Below are positions 33,464-44,655 of a stretch of 64,000 nt of DNA, one piece after another; the first letter of the stretch is position 1; each line of letters starts with the position of its first letter. The stretch is taken from positions 28,819,997-28,883,996 of the forward strand of contig NC_051072.1 of the NCBI RefSeq assembly GCF_004664715.2. The letters run 5' to 3'. The notes under the pieces were generated by a model. The model was given only the letters and a program-made list of their open reading frames with translations, had not been told where the DNA came from and did not search any database. Both the position numbers and the translations under genes were made by a program. The DNA is from Peromyscus leucopus. Its lineage: Eukaryota; Chordata; Mammalia; Rodentia; Cricetidae.

Positions 33464-34593
33464 GTAAGAATTTCTGTCGTTTTACTAACTCGCACTGATG
33501 GTTTCCATGTGTTAGCATAATTCAAGCTACTATCCTTTTTCTATTTGCGATACTGGTAACAGGAAAAGTGACAGAATTATAATTTTATAGGCAAAAAGTA
33601 TATGTCAGGATTTACTTTTCAGTTTCTCTCTAGAGCTCTTTCTTCGGTTTTTTTCTGTTTGCTTTATGTTTGCAGGTTAAGTGTGGCCAAGCTTACAGAG
33701 AGAAAGGGATTTGTTATGGAACAACAGTAATTTGTTAATTTAGAAAGTTGCCTTGTTTTACAAATCCTGTTTTAACATTATTATTGTTATTTGGAAGTAT
33801 TATGTAATGCTTGCATTGGCAAAAGGTTGAATTTGTCTCTCCAACCAGATTTCCTTATACCTCAAAATACTGCCTTCACATGAGCTCTGTTAAATGTCGC
33901 CACACACCCCCCCTTGTCCTGTGATCATCTCCTCTCTATCCATAAGCTTGAACTCAATCTTCAGCTCGTGGAAAAGGTTCCACAAATCTTCTAGGCCCAG
34001 TTTTCCTGTCGTCTGTTCTACCATGGAACTTTGTTCATTGTTCCATGATACCATGTACCTACTGGAATTTGGAATGTTTGCTCATTTGTGTGCATCTGTG
34101 GTCACTTTCGTCAGTGGTACAGCCACTGGTTAAGTTATGTATGGGTGGGTGCTGGGATCCCAAGTCTTCAACCCCAATCCTGCTCTTTTAGTGTGTACAT
34201 TAGCATAGTATACCAAATTCAATAGATTGTATGTGCTACACAAATAAATTATATTGAGCTTTAACTCAATGGTTATGTTTTATGTTCTTTCTAACTCCTT
34301 TACATCACCAAAATTTCATGATCTCCTAGTAGGAGCGTATTTAATTAGATTCTAGGGATAGATTTTTTTTCCTTTATTTGAAAAAGTATATTCTAGAGTC
34401 CATTTCATGCAAAATAAAATAAAAGGAAGAGAAAGGGTATATTTAATTAATTTTAAGCTGTTGCTTTCATTGTTTGTAATTACAGTGTCAAAGAACCAAA
34501 ATTTGGATTTTAGGAGTAAATTGTACAATAAATTTGTAATGTGAGGTTTAAATATCATTCCTTTGCAAGTGACGCAAAGTGTGGAATGATAAT
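33464..34593. other. Unique sequence downstream of the candidate exon
   Basis: AT-rich, no repeat or coding block recognised. Confidence 0.45.
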
Positions 34594-34612
34594 ACTTTCA
34601 GTAAATTACACA

Positions 34613-34808
34613 GGGCGGTGGTGGTGGTGGTGGTGGTGGTGGTGGTGGTGGTGCATGCCTTTAATCCCAGCACTAGGGAGGCAGAGGCAGGCAGATCTCT
34701 GTGAGTTCGAGGCCAGCCTGGTCTACAGAGCAAGTTCCAGGAAAGGCACTAAAACTACACAGAGAAACTTTGTCTCGAAAAACCAAAAAAAAAAAAAAAA
34801 AAAAAAAA
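34613..34808 (+). mobile_element. B1 SINE with expanded GGT array in its head
   Basis: gggcggtggt opens into about 12 GGT units (34617-34653), then gcatgcctttaatcccagca and the full B1 body to an A-rich tail at 34786-34808. Possible target duplication actttcagtaaat/actttcaggaaat (34594-34606, 34809-34821, one mismatch), although six bases lie between the left copy and the B1 start. Confidence 0.92.
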
Positions 34809-35310
34809 ACTTTCAGGAAATGGTCAATGTCACCTATTTGTCATTTGTGCCAGACAGCACACCCTTCACAACTCCCTGGTTTCAGAAAGATCAAACTGTT
34901 CATCTGCTCCCTAAGAAGCACAAGAGGTTGCAGAAGGAGGGGCAGTATGGGTTATGTTTGGTTTGTCCAACAACTTTTCATTCAGTATCATGAATGAGTA
35001 GTATCAATTGTTTTCTGTAATAAGACGGGGCAGAGTCAGTTAAGAATATTGACTAACCGCACATGCAACACCTCAGAATCATCCTCTACACATAAACAGC
35101 ACACGCTGCTCTCTGTTCTCCCTTCAACTGCCCAGCATGGCTTCCCCGAGCCATTTCCTTTATCAGCTCCCAAGGTCTGAGGAGCTTACCCATCATGTCT
35201 TGACAAAATCCAAGGTTGGATGATGACCAATGAGTACCTATCATTTTGAATGTAATGATTTCCTGTTTGTGGCAAGTAAGAAAGCTAGAAAATTATTGTC
35301 TAGATCTGGT

Positions 35311-35332
35311 AAAAAAAAAAAAAAAAAAAAAA
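35311..35332. repeat. Poly(A) run
   Basis: About 21 A bases after tctagatctggt; no element body identified upstream. Confidence 0.9.
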
Positions 35333-35367
35333 TCGAGCATTCTGATATCCTCACCCACAGAAATATC

Positions 35368-35830
35368 TGTGGTGGTATTGTGTTCCCCAAAATACTGTGC
35401 ACCCTAATAAACTTATCTGGGGTCAGAGAACAGAACAGCCACTAGATATAGAGGCCAGAAAATAGTGCACACAAGCATCCCAGAGGCAGAGATCCACCTG
35501 GATCTCTGTGAGTTCAAGGCCACACTGGAAACAGGTAGGCATGGTGACTCACGCCTTTAATCCCAGGAAGGGATGGCAGAAAGGTATTTAAGGCGTGAGG
35601 ATGAAGAACTAGATGCTGGTTAAGCTTTTAGGATTTTGAGCAACAGTTCAGCTGAGATCTATTTGGATGAGAACTCAGAGACTTCCAGTCTGAGGAAACA
35701 GGATCAGCTGAGGATCTGGCGAGGTGAGGAAGCTGTGGCTTGTTCTGCTTCTCTGATCTTCCAGCATTCACCCCAATACCTGGCTCCAGGTTTGTTTTTA
35801 TTAATAAGACCATTTAAGATTCATGAGACA
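35368..35830 (+). mobile_element. ERVK-type solo LTR, copy A of an inverted pair
   Basis: Starts tgtggtggtattgtgttccc and ends gattcatgagaca. A perfect 6-bp duplication, aatatc, lies at 35362-35367 and 35831-35836. Contains caccctaataaacttatctg and an internal B1-like segment (gatctctgtgagttcaaggc...cacgcctttaatcccag) shared with copy B, so that segment is part of the LTR family rather than a separate insertion. No internal retroviral genes. Confidence 0.85.
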
Positions 35831-35836
35831 AATATC

Positions 35837-36540
35837 CTATCCTCTCATTTTTCTTTATCAATCTATACAGTCTTCCTTTGATTGTAGAGATGATTTGATA
35901 AAGTAAGACCTGTGCTAAACAACATTTGTATCGGTGAGCACAAGCCACACAGAACACACACGAGCAGCTCATCAGGATAGATAGACCCAAATGCTCACAT
36001 CACCTTCCCATGTGTGCTACACTATGCCATAGACACTTACTTGTGATATACACATGACACTGGAGTCTACACCATGAGAAAATACTGGCCTGATTCTAGC
36101 AAAGACCTCAGTTTTTTCTAATCAAGTAGTATTACCTGTAAAGCTGGTGTTCAACATAAAATACACCAAGAACACATAATTAATAGCCCTATGCACAAGT
36201 TTATAAACTCTCAGGTTGAAAACAATGCCCCATTAAGAAAAATAAAATAAAAACCCTTTCAGAGATTTGATGAACTTTAAGTCAAGATTTTATTACACTT
36301 ATGGAGAGGAGGATTTACAGGACCGTGTGTCCTTCTGAGGAAAATTTCCCCCTCATTTTAAAAAGTCATCTTGGAACTAAATATTTGTACCCTGACACCT
36401 CACAGGCATGTGCAAGGGCTAAATAATTTCTCACAGGTGTAGCTGGAAGCTGCTCTCCAAGGTGATCTCAGGTCCTGACAGAACAGAACAAGAACTCTAT
36501 CAGTGTTTATTTTGGTGCTTCAAAGAACAGAACAAATTGT

Positions 36541-36582
<42 letters not shown>

Positions 36583-37195
36583 CCGACTATAACAGCTACA
36601 AAAGCACTCATGCCGCAGGTCCTGACACACAGAGTCTTCTCCCTTCCTCCAGCTTTGTTCCTCTGGGGCCCCCACCTTTTGGAGAAGTGTTGCCCACTTT
36701 CAGGAAAGTTCCTTTTTCCTTATCTGCGGTCACACATGGCAGGCTTCTCTAAACACCTTAATACACACACCTCGAAGTATACTCTGCTCTTCTGTGTCTC
36801 AATCTGATCAAGTGAAGGCTCACAATGAGCCAGCACAACGTCCATACTTCTGTTCCTTGCATCCTCGCATTATCATATCCCCTTTCCAGAATGTACCTCT
36901 TTCCTCCTGGCATGAACAGTCCAGCATGGTTGTTTGTTTGTTTGTTTGTCCCTTAGGCATGTTTTTAAATATTACTCTACATAAAACATTTCCTAATCTT
37001 CCCAAGAAGATACATGCTCCATCTTGGAAACCCTTGATTCTCTTTCTCTCAAAAGAGAACTCATATAATGCAGTGTAAAAATTCACTCTCTGAAGTAGAC
37101 AGCATGACTTTAAGTCCCTGATCCATGGCTTATGTCCTACATGAGAATGTCTGTTCATTACTTCTTTGTGCCTGTGTCTCTATAGCTATTATAAT
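35837..37195. other. Unique sequence with microsatellites
   Basis: Pure (GT)n at about 36550-36580 and (GTTT)n at about 36929-36948. Text around 36620-36930 may be a worn L2-type repeat. No gene. Confidence 0.45.
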
Positions 37196-37375
37196 GACAT
37201 TTTGTATTTTTTAATGTATTGTTTGCGAACTTCATGCATGAATATAATGTATTTTAATCAAATCCATTCCCTCCCTCTAACTCTTCATGTACTTTCCCAA
37301 ACACCTCTTTTCCCTCCCAACTTCATGGACTTGCTTTTAAAGTCAGAATCCTCTTAGTGCTGCCAGGATATGCAT
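37196..37375 (-). mobile_element. L1 3' UTR fragment, minus
   Basis: gaacttcatgcatgaatata, aatgtattttaatcaaatcc, attccctccctctaactctt, then gtgctgccaggatatgcatg: the inverse of an L1 3' UTR. It breaks off near 37380. Confidence 0.6.
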
Positions 37376-37394
37376 GGGTATAGTTCATTAACAA

Positions 37395-38700
37395 GAGCCT
37401 TTGGGGTCCAGCCCCAAAACTCTCTTCAGGGGCCAGAAAAGGACGCAACAACAAGTGAAAAAATATCTAACGATCTGAGGGCAAAGGAATCCGTTCACAC
37501 ACATCTTGCTTCTCTCATGTCTCTGTTTCTGTACTTAGTTTCTTGTGGTTTCTTTGGGTCTCTTCATGTTTCTCTTTGTTTCTTTTTATTCTTCCACCTT
37601 TTTTCTTCTCTTCATCTTTATTCTTCTACCCATTACCAATTCCCAAGTATGTGTATATATATATATATATATATATTCATTAACAACTTGTTAGTAATTA
37701 AAAAAACTACAAAGCAAACTCTCAGGGACAAGCACTCTGATAAGAGTCACACTTGGCAAAGACTTGGTCAGCTTAATGGTGACTGACCACACCTGCAGGT
37801 TGTAAAGTTCTGCCTCATCTCTTTAAGGAACAGCTACACGGGTACAAGGGAAGAAACTAAACCAATGAGAGATTTGAGGAAAAGACAAAGAGTGTGTCTA
37901 CTATTTTGTGTGATTAATAATATCTGGACATGGTTAGTCAGTTGATAGCCCTTTTCTGTTTATCACCTGAATCTCAGAACCTATATATAATTAGTCTATT
38001 GAGCCTAAAATCTTGCATTAAAAACTGGTGTAGAAATAAGTGTTAATTGTTTTTTGAATCAGAGAAGGGAGGTGTTGATAAGGCAGAGATGGTAGAGGAC
38101 GCTTAGGGCAACATAGGTGCTATTGATCTCTAGAAGGACTGAGATACACCAAGACCAGACACCCGCACTATCACTTCTAGTCACTATAATTCTTCTGAAG
38201 GGTTTTCATCCAACAAGTCCAGGCACCTGCAATTCCACTCTGTGAAAGTTTCACAAGGACACTTTGGCTAATTTGTCTTGTCAGTGGCTAAGGATGGAGA
38301 ACAAGACCTCTAAGTGTCTACAGTCCACAGGGAACAATAGGTTTAGTTGTGAAGCATATTTCAGTATGTTTCTGTTCATCAAAATTATACAGTTAAATGA
38401 GAAACCATCTTCTTGACCACCCATAAATATGTGTGCCCATAAGACTGTGGTGTAATCATGAGATTACATGTACACATTACTTGAGAATGCATAGTAATAG
38501 GGAGATACCATAGCTGTTATTGCACAAGAAATTATAGGTAAAAGCATAGTATTCAGAGTCAAGGACCTGTAAGCTTTGCCAGACAGGGTGTCCCATCTGA
38601 GAAACATTCCTCTGGTGGCTTGACACCTGAATTATTAATTGCTATAAGCTTAATTGCATCCTGGCCTGCAGCAATTTGTGACAATGGCTCCTGACACTCC
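37395..38700. mobile_element. Possible LTR/ERV-derived block, unidentified
   Basis: Opens with ggggtccagccccaaaactc and a long pyrimidine-rich stretch, contains a (TA)n run at 37653-37676, and ends in unique-looking text. The texture is that of an ERV LTR or internal region but I find no target duplication and no pol-like frame. Confidence 0.3.
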
Positions 38701-39690
38701 ATCCGCTGGAACAAGGGCAGCCTATCAGGGGTGAATCTGAAGCAAGCTAACTCTCCTTCTCCCAGAAGCCATCAGTTGCCAGAGGCTCCTCGGACAGGGT
38801 ACAACTTCCTGAGCCCCTCTGCCATCCATGCTGGAACTGTGTCTGCCTTGATCTCATCCAGGTCTTGTGCGTGCTGTGAGTTCGTGTGTTGTGTGTTGTG
38901 TGTTGTGTGCGCACAAGCACTGTTTCTCGGCGGTCATCCACCACCTCTTGCTCTGACCATCTTTCTACCTCCTCTTCTGCCATGATCTCTGATCCTCGGG
39001 AGGTGGGGATGTGATACAGATGTCTCACTTAGAGCTGAGCACTCCACAGTCTCGTACCCTCTGCACACTGGCTGGTCATGGAGCCCTGTGTTAACCACCA
39101 TCTGCTGCAGAAAGAGGCTTCTCCAATGAGGCCTGAGAGCTGCAGGAATCTATAGAAAGAAAGACAAGTGTTTAGGGGCAGCTTAATTCTAGGTCCATTT
39201 AGCAGAAAGGCCTCTAAATAGCCAATTCATAAAGTTCTTATAAATGTTATATTTAAGCAGCAGTACCTAGACCCTTTCTAAACTTACATGGCATGTATTG
39301 CACACTCTTGTGGCTCTTATTTTAGTCCAAAATATATTAAATTGAACACTGTGCAACTAACCCCCAATCAACTCTAATATGTGTTATAAAATAAATATTA
39401 TTTCAGCCAAATATAAACTTTTGTGCATTTTCTGACCCCCATTAGTAAACTGTGCAGTCCTTAACATTTGGGGCTGTATCTTCTAAATCCTTGTATCTTA
39501 TAGTTCCTCTAAGTTTTTAGAACATGCTGAGTTTTCAGTGAAAGAAATGTAGGAAAAAAAAATGGTTCCCCCAAGTTCTCCCTCAGCACTTCAGTTTCCT
39601 TTATGTCCTTAATTGCTGATTCATAAAAAAGGAGGATTAAACATACTCTCTCATCCATTATACTTAGAATCTTTCCTAAAAGCTTTCCAC
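38701..39690. other. Unique sequence, no gene recognised
   Basis: Includes a short gtgttgtgt run near 38887-38908. No supported feature. Confidence 0.45.
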
Positions 39691-40193
39691 TGTAGCAGGA
39701 ATCTTAAAAGGTCTTATTAATAAAAACAAACCTGAAGCCAGGTATTGGGGTGAATGCTGGAAGATCAGAAAAGCAGAACAAGCCACAGCTACCTCACCTC
39801 GCCAGTTCCTCAGCTGGTCCTGTTTCCTCAGACTGGAAGCCTCTGAGTCCTCATCCAGAATGAATCTCAGCTAACTGCTTATTGAAAGCCTGAAAGCTTA
39901 ACCAGCTAAAAGCTTCTAGTTTCTGGTCTTCATGCCTTATACACCTTTCTGCTTTCTGCCATCACTCCCTGGGATTAAAGGCTCACTTTGTGGGATTAAA
40001 GGTGTGTGTCACCATACCTGGCTGTTCCCAATGTGGCCTTGAACTCACAGAGATCCATGCCTCCAGAAGGCTAGGATTAAAGGTGTAAGTGCCACCAATT
40101 TCTAGCCTCTATATCTAGTGGCTGTTCTGTTCTCTGACCCCAGATTAAGTTTATTAGGGTGCACAATATTTTGGGTAACACAATACCACCACA
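39691..40193 (-). mobile_element. ERVK-type solo LTR, copy B of an inverted pair
   Basis: Starts tgtagcaggaatcttaaaag and ends caataccaccaca, the inverse of copy A at 35368-35830. Flanks ttccac (39685-39690) and ttccgc (40194-40199) form a 6-bp duplication with one a/g change. It is about 40 bases longer than copy A, mostly in the B1-like middle. Confidence 0.85.
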
Positions 40194-40390
40194 TTCCGCT
40201 GAACTTTAAAATCTGGTAATGAAGTTAGAGCCACTTGACATTGGGGTATATTATAGAAGACCCCTATGGAGCTGCTCGGGGTAAGAAAGCCCGACTCCTG
40301 ATTACAAATCATCTCTGCTCCAACAGAAGTGAACCACCCTCTCAGCTTCAAGAGCTCTTTTTTTTTTAATTGGATAATTTCAACATTGCC

Positions 40391-40546
40391 GCCAGGCGGT
40401 GGTGGCGCATGCCTTTAATCCCAGCACTCAGGAGGCAGAGGCAGGCGGATCTCTGTGAGTTCGAGGCCAGCCTGGTCTACAGAGCGAGATCTAGGAAAGG
40501 CACAAAGCTACACAGAGAAACCCTGTCTCGGGGAAAAAAAAAAAAA
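40391..40546 (+). mobile_element. B1 SINE
   Basis: gccaggcggtggtggcgcat through to the cccgtctcgggg-type end and an A13 tail, with cricetid ggaaaggcacaaagctacac. The short repeat cattgcc at 40384-40390 and 40552-40558 is a possible remnant of the target duplication. Confidence 0.93.
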
Positions 40547-40559
40547 GAACTCATTGCCT

Positions 40560-41125
40560 TGTTTGCAAATGGAAATTTAACTTCCTCCAAGGGAGTCTCA
40601 CTGGGAAAACAGGCTACTCTTAGGGTAGGCTGCATGCTCAGCAATAGATGGCCAACAGGAAACAAACTCAAAGGCATCTTTGAAGGTTTTTAGTATCATA
40701 ATATCCTGTCAGGGCATAGCTCCCTTTTTTTTCTTTTTTGTTGTTTATATTATTTCTTCTCTCTTTTTACCCTGTAGGCCATTTGCATGTACATTATGGC
40801 TTTCGGTTTAGTGCTTTTATGGGATTCCTGAATGTTCAAACCAACAGTTCTCTGCATAGGTATCTGTTTCTTGAGCCTTTTCCTGGGTTCTTTTCCTTCT
40901 GTTCGTTTGTTTTGTACTATTCCGATGTGTTAGTTTTTGTGTTATCTTTTATTTTATTTTATCATTATCTCTTAGAAGCCTGTCTGTTTTCTAATGAGAG
41001 ACAGAGGCAGGTAGATCCAGATGGTCATGGGGAGGAACTGAGAGAAGAAAGAAAAGTAAACTATAACCAGAATATATTACGTGAGGGGGAAAAATGTATT
41101 TTCAATAAAAGGAAAAAAAAAAAAA
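40560..41125 (+). mobile_element. L1 3' end (ORF2 end and 3' UTR)
   Basis: gcatgctcagcaatagatgg ccaacagg-type text, then catttgcatgtacattatgg, gtgcttttatgggattcctg, ttctaatgagagacagaggc and cagaatatattacgtgaggg lead to a poly(A). The duplication aactcattgcct (40548-40559) / aactcgttgcct (41126-41137) has one mismatch. The 138-codon frame across it is L1 3' UTR, not a gene. Confidence 0.85.
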
Positions 41126-41137
41126 AACTCGTTGCCT

Positions 41138-42219
41138 GTCAGTACTGCTAAGTGAGATACAACATGGCAGAAGAAAGGCTCGCACAGTGTGTGTTGGATG
41201 GCACATACACCATCCCTGTGTTACAAAGGACTTGGGCTCTGGGCGTGCACTGGAAAGCAGTACTGACTAGGTCCTGACATCGAAGCTGACTGTGAATTCT
41301 TGACAGTCCACTTGTTTATAAAAGACTCAGTCAGCGACTCAGTAAGTAAACATGGATTCTGTCGATGGTTTATAAGGAGAGTAGTGTTTATGTTGGCTCG
41401 CTCTAGCACCCAAATGAGGGGTAAACTCTGCCTGACTCACATGCAGCCCTAATCTCCAGACAATGCCGAGCAGTCTCTTGGTGCTTGCACCCCAACCCTC
41501 TTCCTTGCTTTTCAGAAACAGCGGGCAGGCAGGTAGAACTATACGCTCTATACAAGGAAAATGAGAGCACAGAGAAGATGGCTTACCGGCACCCTTAACA
41601 GACCATCATAGAGTAAAGAGGATACTGTCCCTGCAGTGCTGTGTGTCTGCTCCTAGTAGAGCAAAACAAAGAATAAAGCCTGATGTAGTGAGGTTTGCCT
41701 GCAATCCCAGCTCTTCGCAAGTTGGCACCGGGAAGGTTAGTAGTTTAAGACCAGCCCATTATATAACAAGGTCAAGGTGAGCCTGAGCTGTGTGAGACCA
41801 ACCCAGGAAGAAAAAAAGGGAGAGGTTAGATAATTCTTCAAACAGCCACATTAACATTCACTTGTCGGTGACTCTTTTCCAACCTCAAATACCCAGAGAG
41901 AGAGAGAGACGACAATGATCATGCCATGCACATTAGTGCTTTGTTACAAACTGTGCTGTTCTCACGTGGAGTGCGTGGAAAACAAGGGCTCTTTATCAGA
42001 TAAATATCCAGTTATAACATTATTTAAAAGACCCTCTGATTCCTAATAGTGTTCCGAACCATAATAAATGGTAAATCCATATTTACCACTTACTTATGAG
42101 AAACCTATTTCTCCTTTCTGCATATGCTTCAGCCATCAATAAGGAAACCTCTAAGATGAAGGTCCTTTTGGTAGCACACATGTAATATTCTCTTCTTTTT
42201 CTTTTTCTAACCAATAGTT
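41138..42219. other. Unique sequence with a worn SINE
   Basis: About 41685-41815 (tgaggtttgcctgcaatccc...agaccagcccattatataac) looks like an old proto-B1-type SINE on the plus strand. The rest is unrecognised. Confidence 0.45.
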
Positions 42220-42235
42220 AGAAAGTGATAACACT

Positions 42236-42519
42236 AGGCAGTGGTACCAGGTCCTGGGCTCATTGCATGAGTTAGCTGTTTGAAACCTGGGACTTATGCA
42301 GGGACACTTGGCTCAATCTGGGAGGAAGGGACTGGACCTGCCTGGACTGAGTCTACCAGGTCAATCCCAGTCCTTGGGGGAGACCTTGATCTGGAGGAGG
42401 TGGGAATGGGGGGTGGGCTGGGGGAAGGGGAGGGGGGCAGGAAGGGAGAGAACAAGGGAATCTGTGGCTATTATGTAGAACTGAATAGTATTGTAAAATA
42501 AAAAAATAAATAAATAAAA
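42236..42519 (+). mobile_element. L1 3' UTR with 16-bp target duplication
   Basis: gggctcattgcatgagttag, acttggctcaatctgggagg, a G-rich tract at 42395-42445, then ctgtggctattatgtagaac and an AAAT tail. The duplication agaaagtgataacact/agaaagtgctaacact (42220-42235, 42520-42535) has one mismatch. Open frames at 42280-42501 are L1 readings. Confidence 0.9.
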
Positions 42520-42557
42520 AGAAAGTGCTAACACTTTTCTTTAGAAATCTACAAAGT

Positions 42558-42730
42558 AGCCGGGCGGTGGTGGCGCACGCCTTTAATCCCAGCACTAGAG
42601 AGGCAGAGGCAGGCGGATCTCTGTGAATTCGAGGCCAGCCCGGGCTACCAAGTGAGTTCCAGGAAAGGCGCAAAAGCTACACAGAGAAACCCTGTCTCAA
42701 AAAACCAAAAAAAAAAAAAAAAAAAAAAAA
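42558..42730 (+). mobile_element. B1 SINE with 14-bp target duplication
   Basis: agccgggcggtggtggcgca to ctgtctcaaaaaacc and a long A tail; nearly consensus cricetid B1, so relatively young. Duplication gaaatctacaaagt/gaagtctacaaagt (42544-42557, 42731-42744), one mismatch. It lies only 38 bp from the end of the preceding L1. Confidence 0.95.
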
Positions 42731-42744
42731 GAAGTCTACAAAGT

Positions 42745-44530
42745 GTGTCGAAGCCCTTCCCAGGAAATTATAGTGTGCCTGCGTGTACTCTATATGCAGA
42801 TTCCTAGAGTGGATTTTCTGCAAAGGAGAGCATACATGTTCAAGGACAAAATCCAAAATAAACATTCTTCTAGATGGCCCCAGGAGGTGGTGAGCACTCT
42901 TTAGTGACAATGGAAAGTTTAGAGCCCATAGTGGGCTACAACCTTGGCAGTCTTGCCTGTAGCCTGTTCATTTGTTGATTAGTTAGTCACACTACTTCAA
43001 ACCCAATTCCTTAGTCACCAGAGAGCCCTAAATTCTAAATGGTAGACGTGTGTATCACCAGGATCGAACATCTACGACTATCAATCCAGAAAAGCCCTTG
43101 ATTTACGTAGCTCCTGTGTACGATAAACAGGGTTTTTTAGGTAATATACAGTTACACATTGAAGGAAAACTATTGGCTTTGTTGTGTATTTGATACATGT
43201 TTACTGAGAAAGAAGAGTCTACGTTGCATATTTTAAAAGATGCATGGATTTAATAAAGAGTTGAAGCAAAAGTACCGGGATTACTTTTCAAGTAATTGAG
43301 GGCCTAGTGGCAAGCATGCAACGTGAGACAATATGAGCTTGAACCAAAACACTCAAGAGCTGATTGTTTTCTAAACAGAGTACTTGGCACTGAGTAATGA
43401 GACTGTATGTCTTTCTTTAAAAGCTGTTTAAATGTATGACTTCTTGGATATATATTTTCACATGATCCACAATATATAGTATATATTGGTCAATTGCAAG
43501 ACCATAAGGATTCACTTCAGTGTTTCTTAGCTGTTTGAAGTTTGATCATTTTGTGTATGTATTTGATTCCTCTTGACTTGAGATTTTTGTACACATGACT
43601 TGATCTGGGAGCCTATATTCTTCTTTTATGTGTAGATATTTGATTTCCCCAGAATCATTTAAAGTTTTTAGAATTTTTAGTCAAATTTACTTGACCATAA
43701 AAGGGAGGGGTGAATACAGTCAAAAAGTATGTGTTATACTGAAAGAAACTGTTGATATGGGGCAGTGATTTACAACAACAATAACGAAAATATCAGTTTT
43801 ATAAAGAATGCATTTGCCTACAATTCACAACATGTGTTACAAAATAAGCTTCAGGTCATCTTTTCTTTAGATCAACAATTATTTAAACCAGAGCTTGCAA
43901 ACTAACCCTCAGACCAGATGCATATTCTATAAAGAATTTTTGTTGGAACACAGCCATGTCTATTTGTTTCAGCTTCTCTGTGACTACTTCAGGATCGTTA
44001 AGATACAAAGCAGAGGCCCATGAGCCTAAAATGCATCCTATCTGTTCCCCTAAGAAGTTATACCAACTCCTATCCTAAACGTATACATATTTGTGATATG
44101 GCATTTTATGAGGTTAATCATCCATTTTATGCAGGTAGCCATCTTCTAATTTCCTGTAAAAAATTAGTTTCAATTTGGTAATGTGGTAATGAGAACACAA
44201 CATTCACTTTACTAATTTGTTTCATAGCTAACTCTTTCTGAAATAAACTATATTGTAAAATAAGAATTAACTGTCTGGAAATCAATAAGGACTTGTGCAG
44301 TTGCTGCTATTAAAGCTACTCCATCAAATGGAAGCCGACCACATTTGAAGACTTGGTGATAGATACCAGGAATGACTATTTGCAACTAACTATCTGAGCA
44401 TGCCATAATTATGCCATAATACATATGCAAGGAAAGCCAGAACCACAGACAGCTAGAGTCTGACTTTGCACAGCTGTACAAAGTCATCTTTATAAAGTGA
44501 TTGCTGCCATTGAATTCTTGATCCAAAATA
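42745..44530. other. Unique AT-rich sequence with a possible hAT relic
   Basis: About 43885-44065 (gagcttgcaaactaaccctc...tttttgttggaacacagcca...) resembles a hAT/Charlie-group DNA transposon fragment. Nothing else recognised; no gene. Confidence 0.4.
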
Positions 44531-44545
44531 AAAGACCTTCCCTTA

Positions 44546-44640
44546 GGGGAGGTGGGGAGGAATTGGGAGAAGTGGAAGGAGGGGAAATTATAATTAGGAT
44601 ATATTGTATGAGAAAAGAATCTATTTTCAATAATAGAAAG
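44546..44640 (+). mobile_element. Very short L1 tail (95 bp) with 15-bp target duplication
   Basis: ggaggtggggaggaattggg, then attataattaggatatattg, gagaaaagaatctattttca ataa: the last bases of an L1 3' UTR. A perfect 15-bp duplication, aaagaccttccctta, lies at 44531-44545 and 44641-44655. Confidence 0.93.
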
Positions 44641-44655
44641 AAAGACCTTCCCTTA

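Noticed and set aside
40738..41151. 137-codon open frame
   Set aside because: Lies entirely within the L1 3' UTR and poly(A) at 40560-41125.
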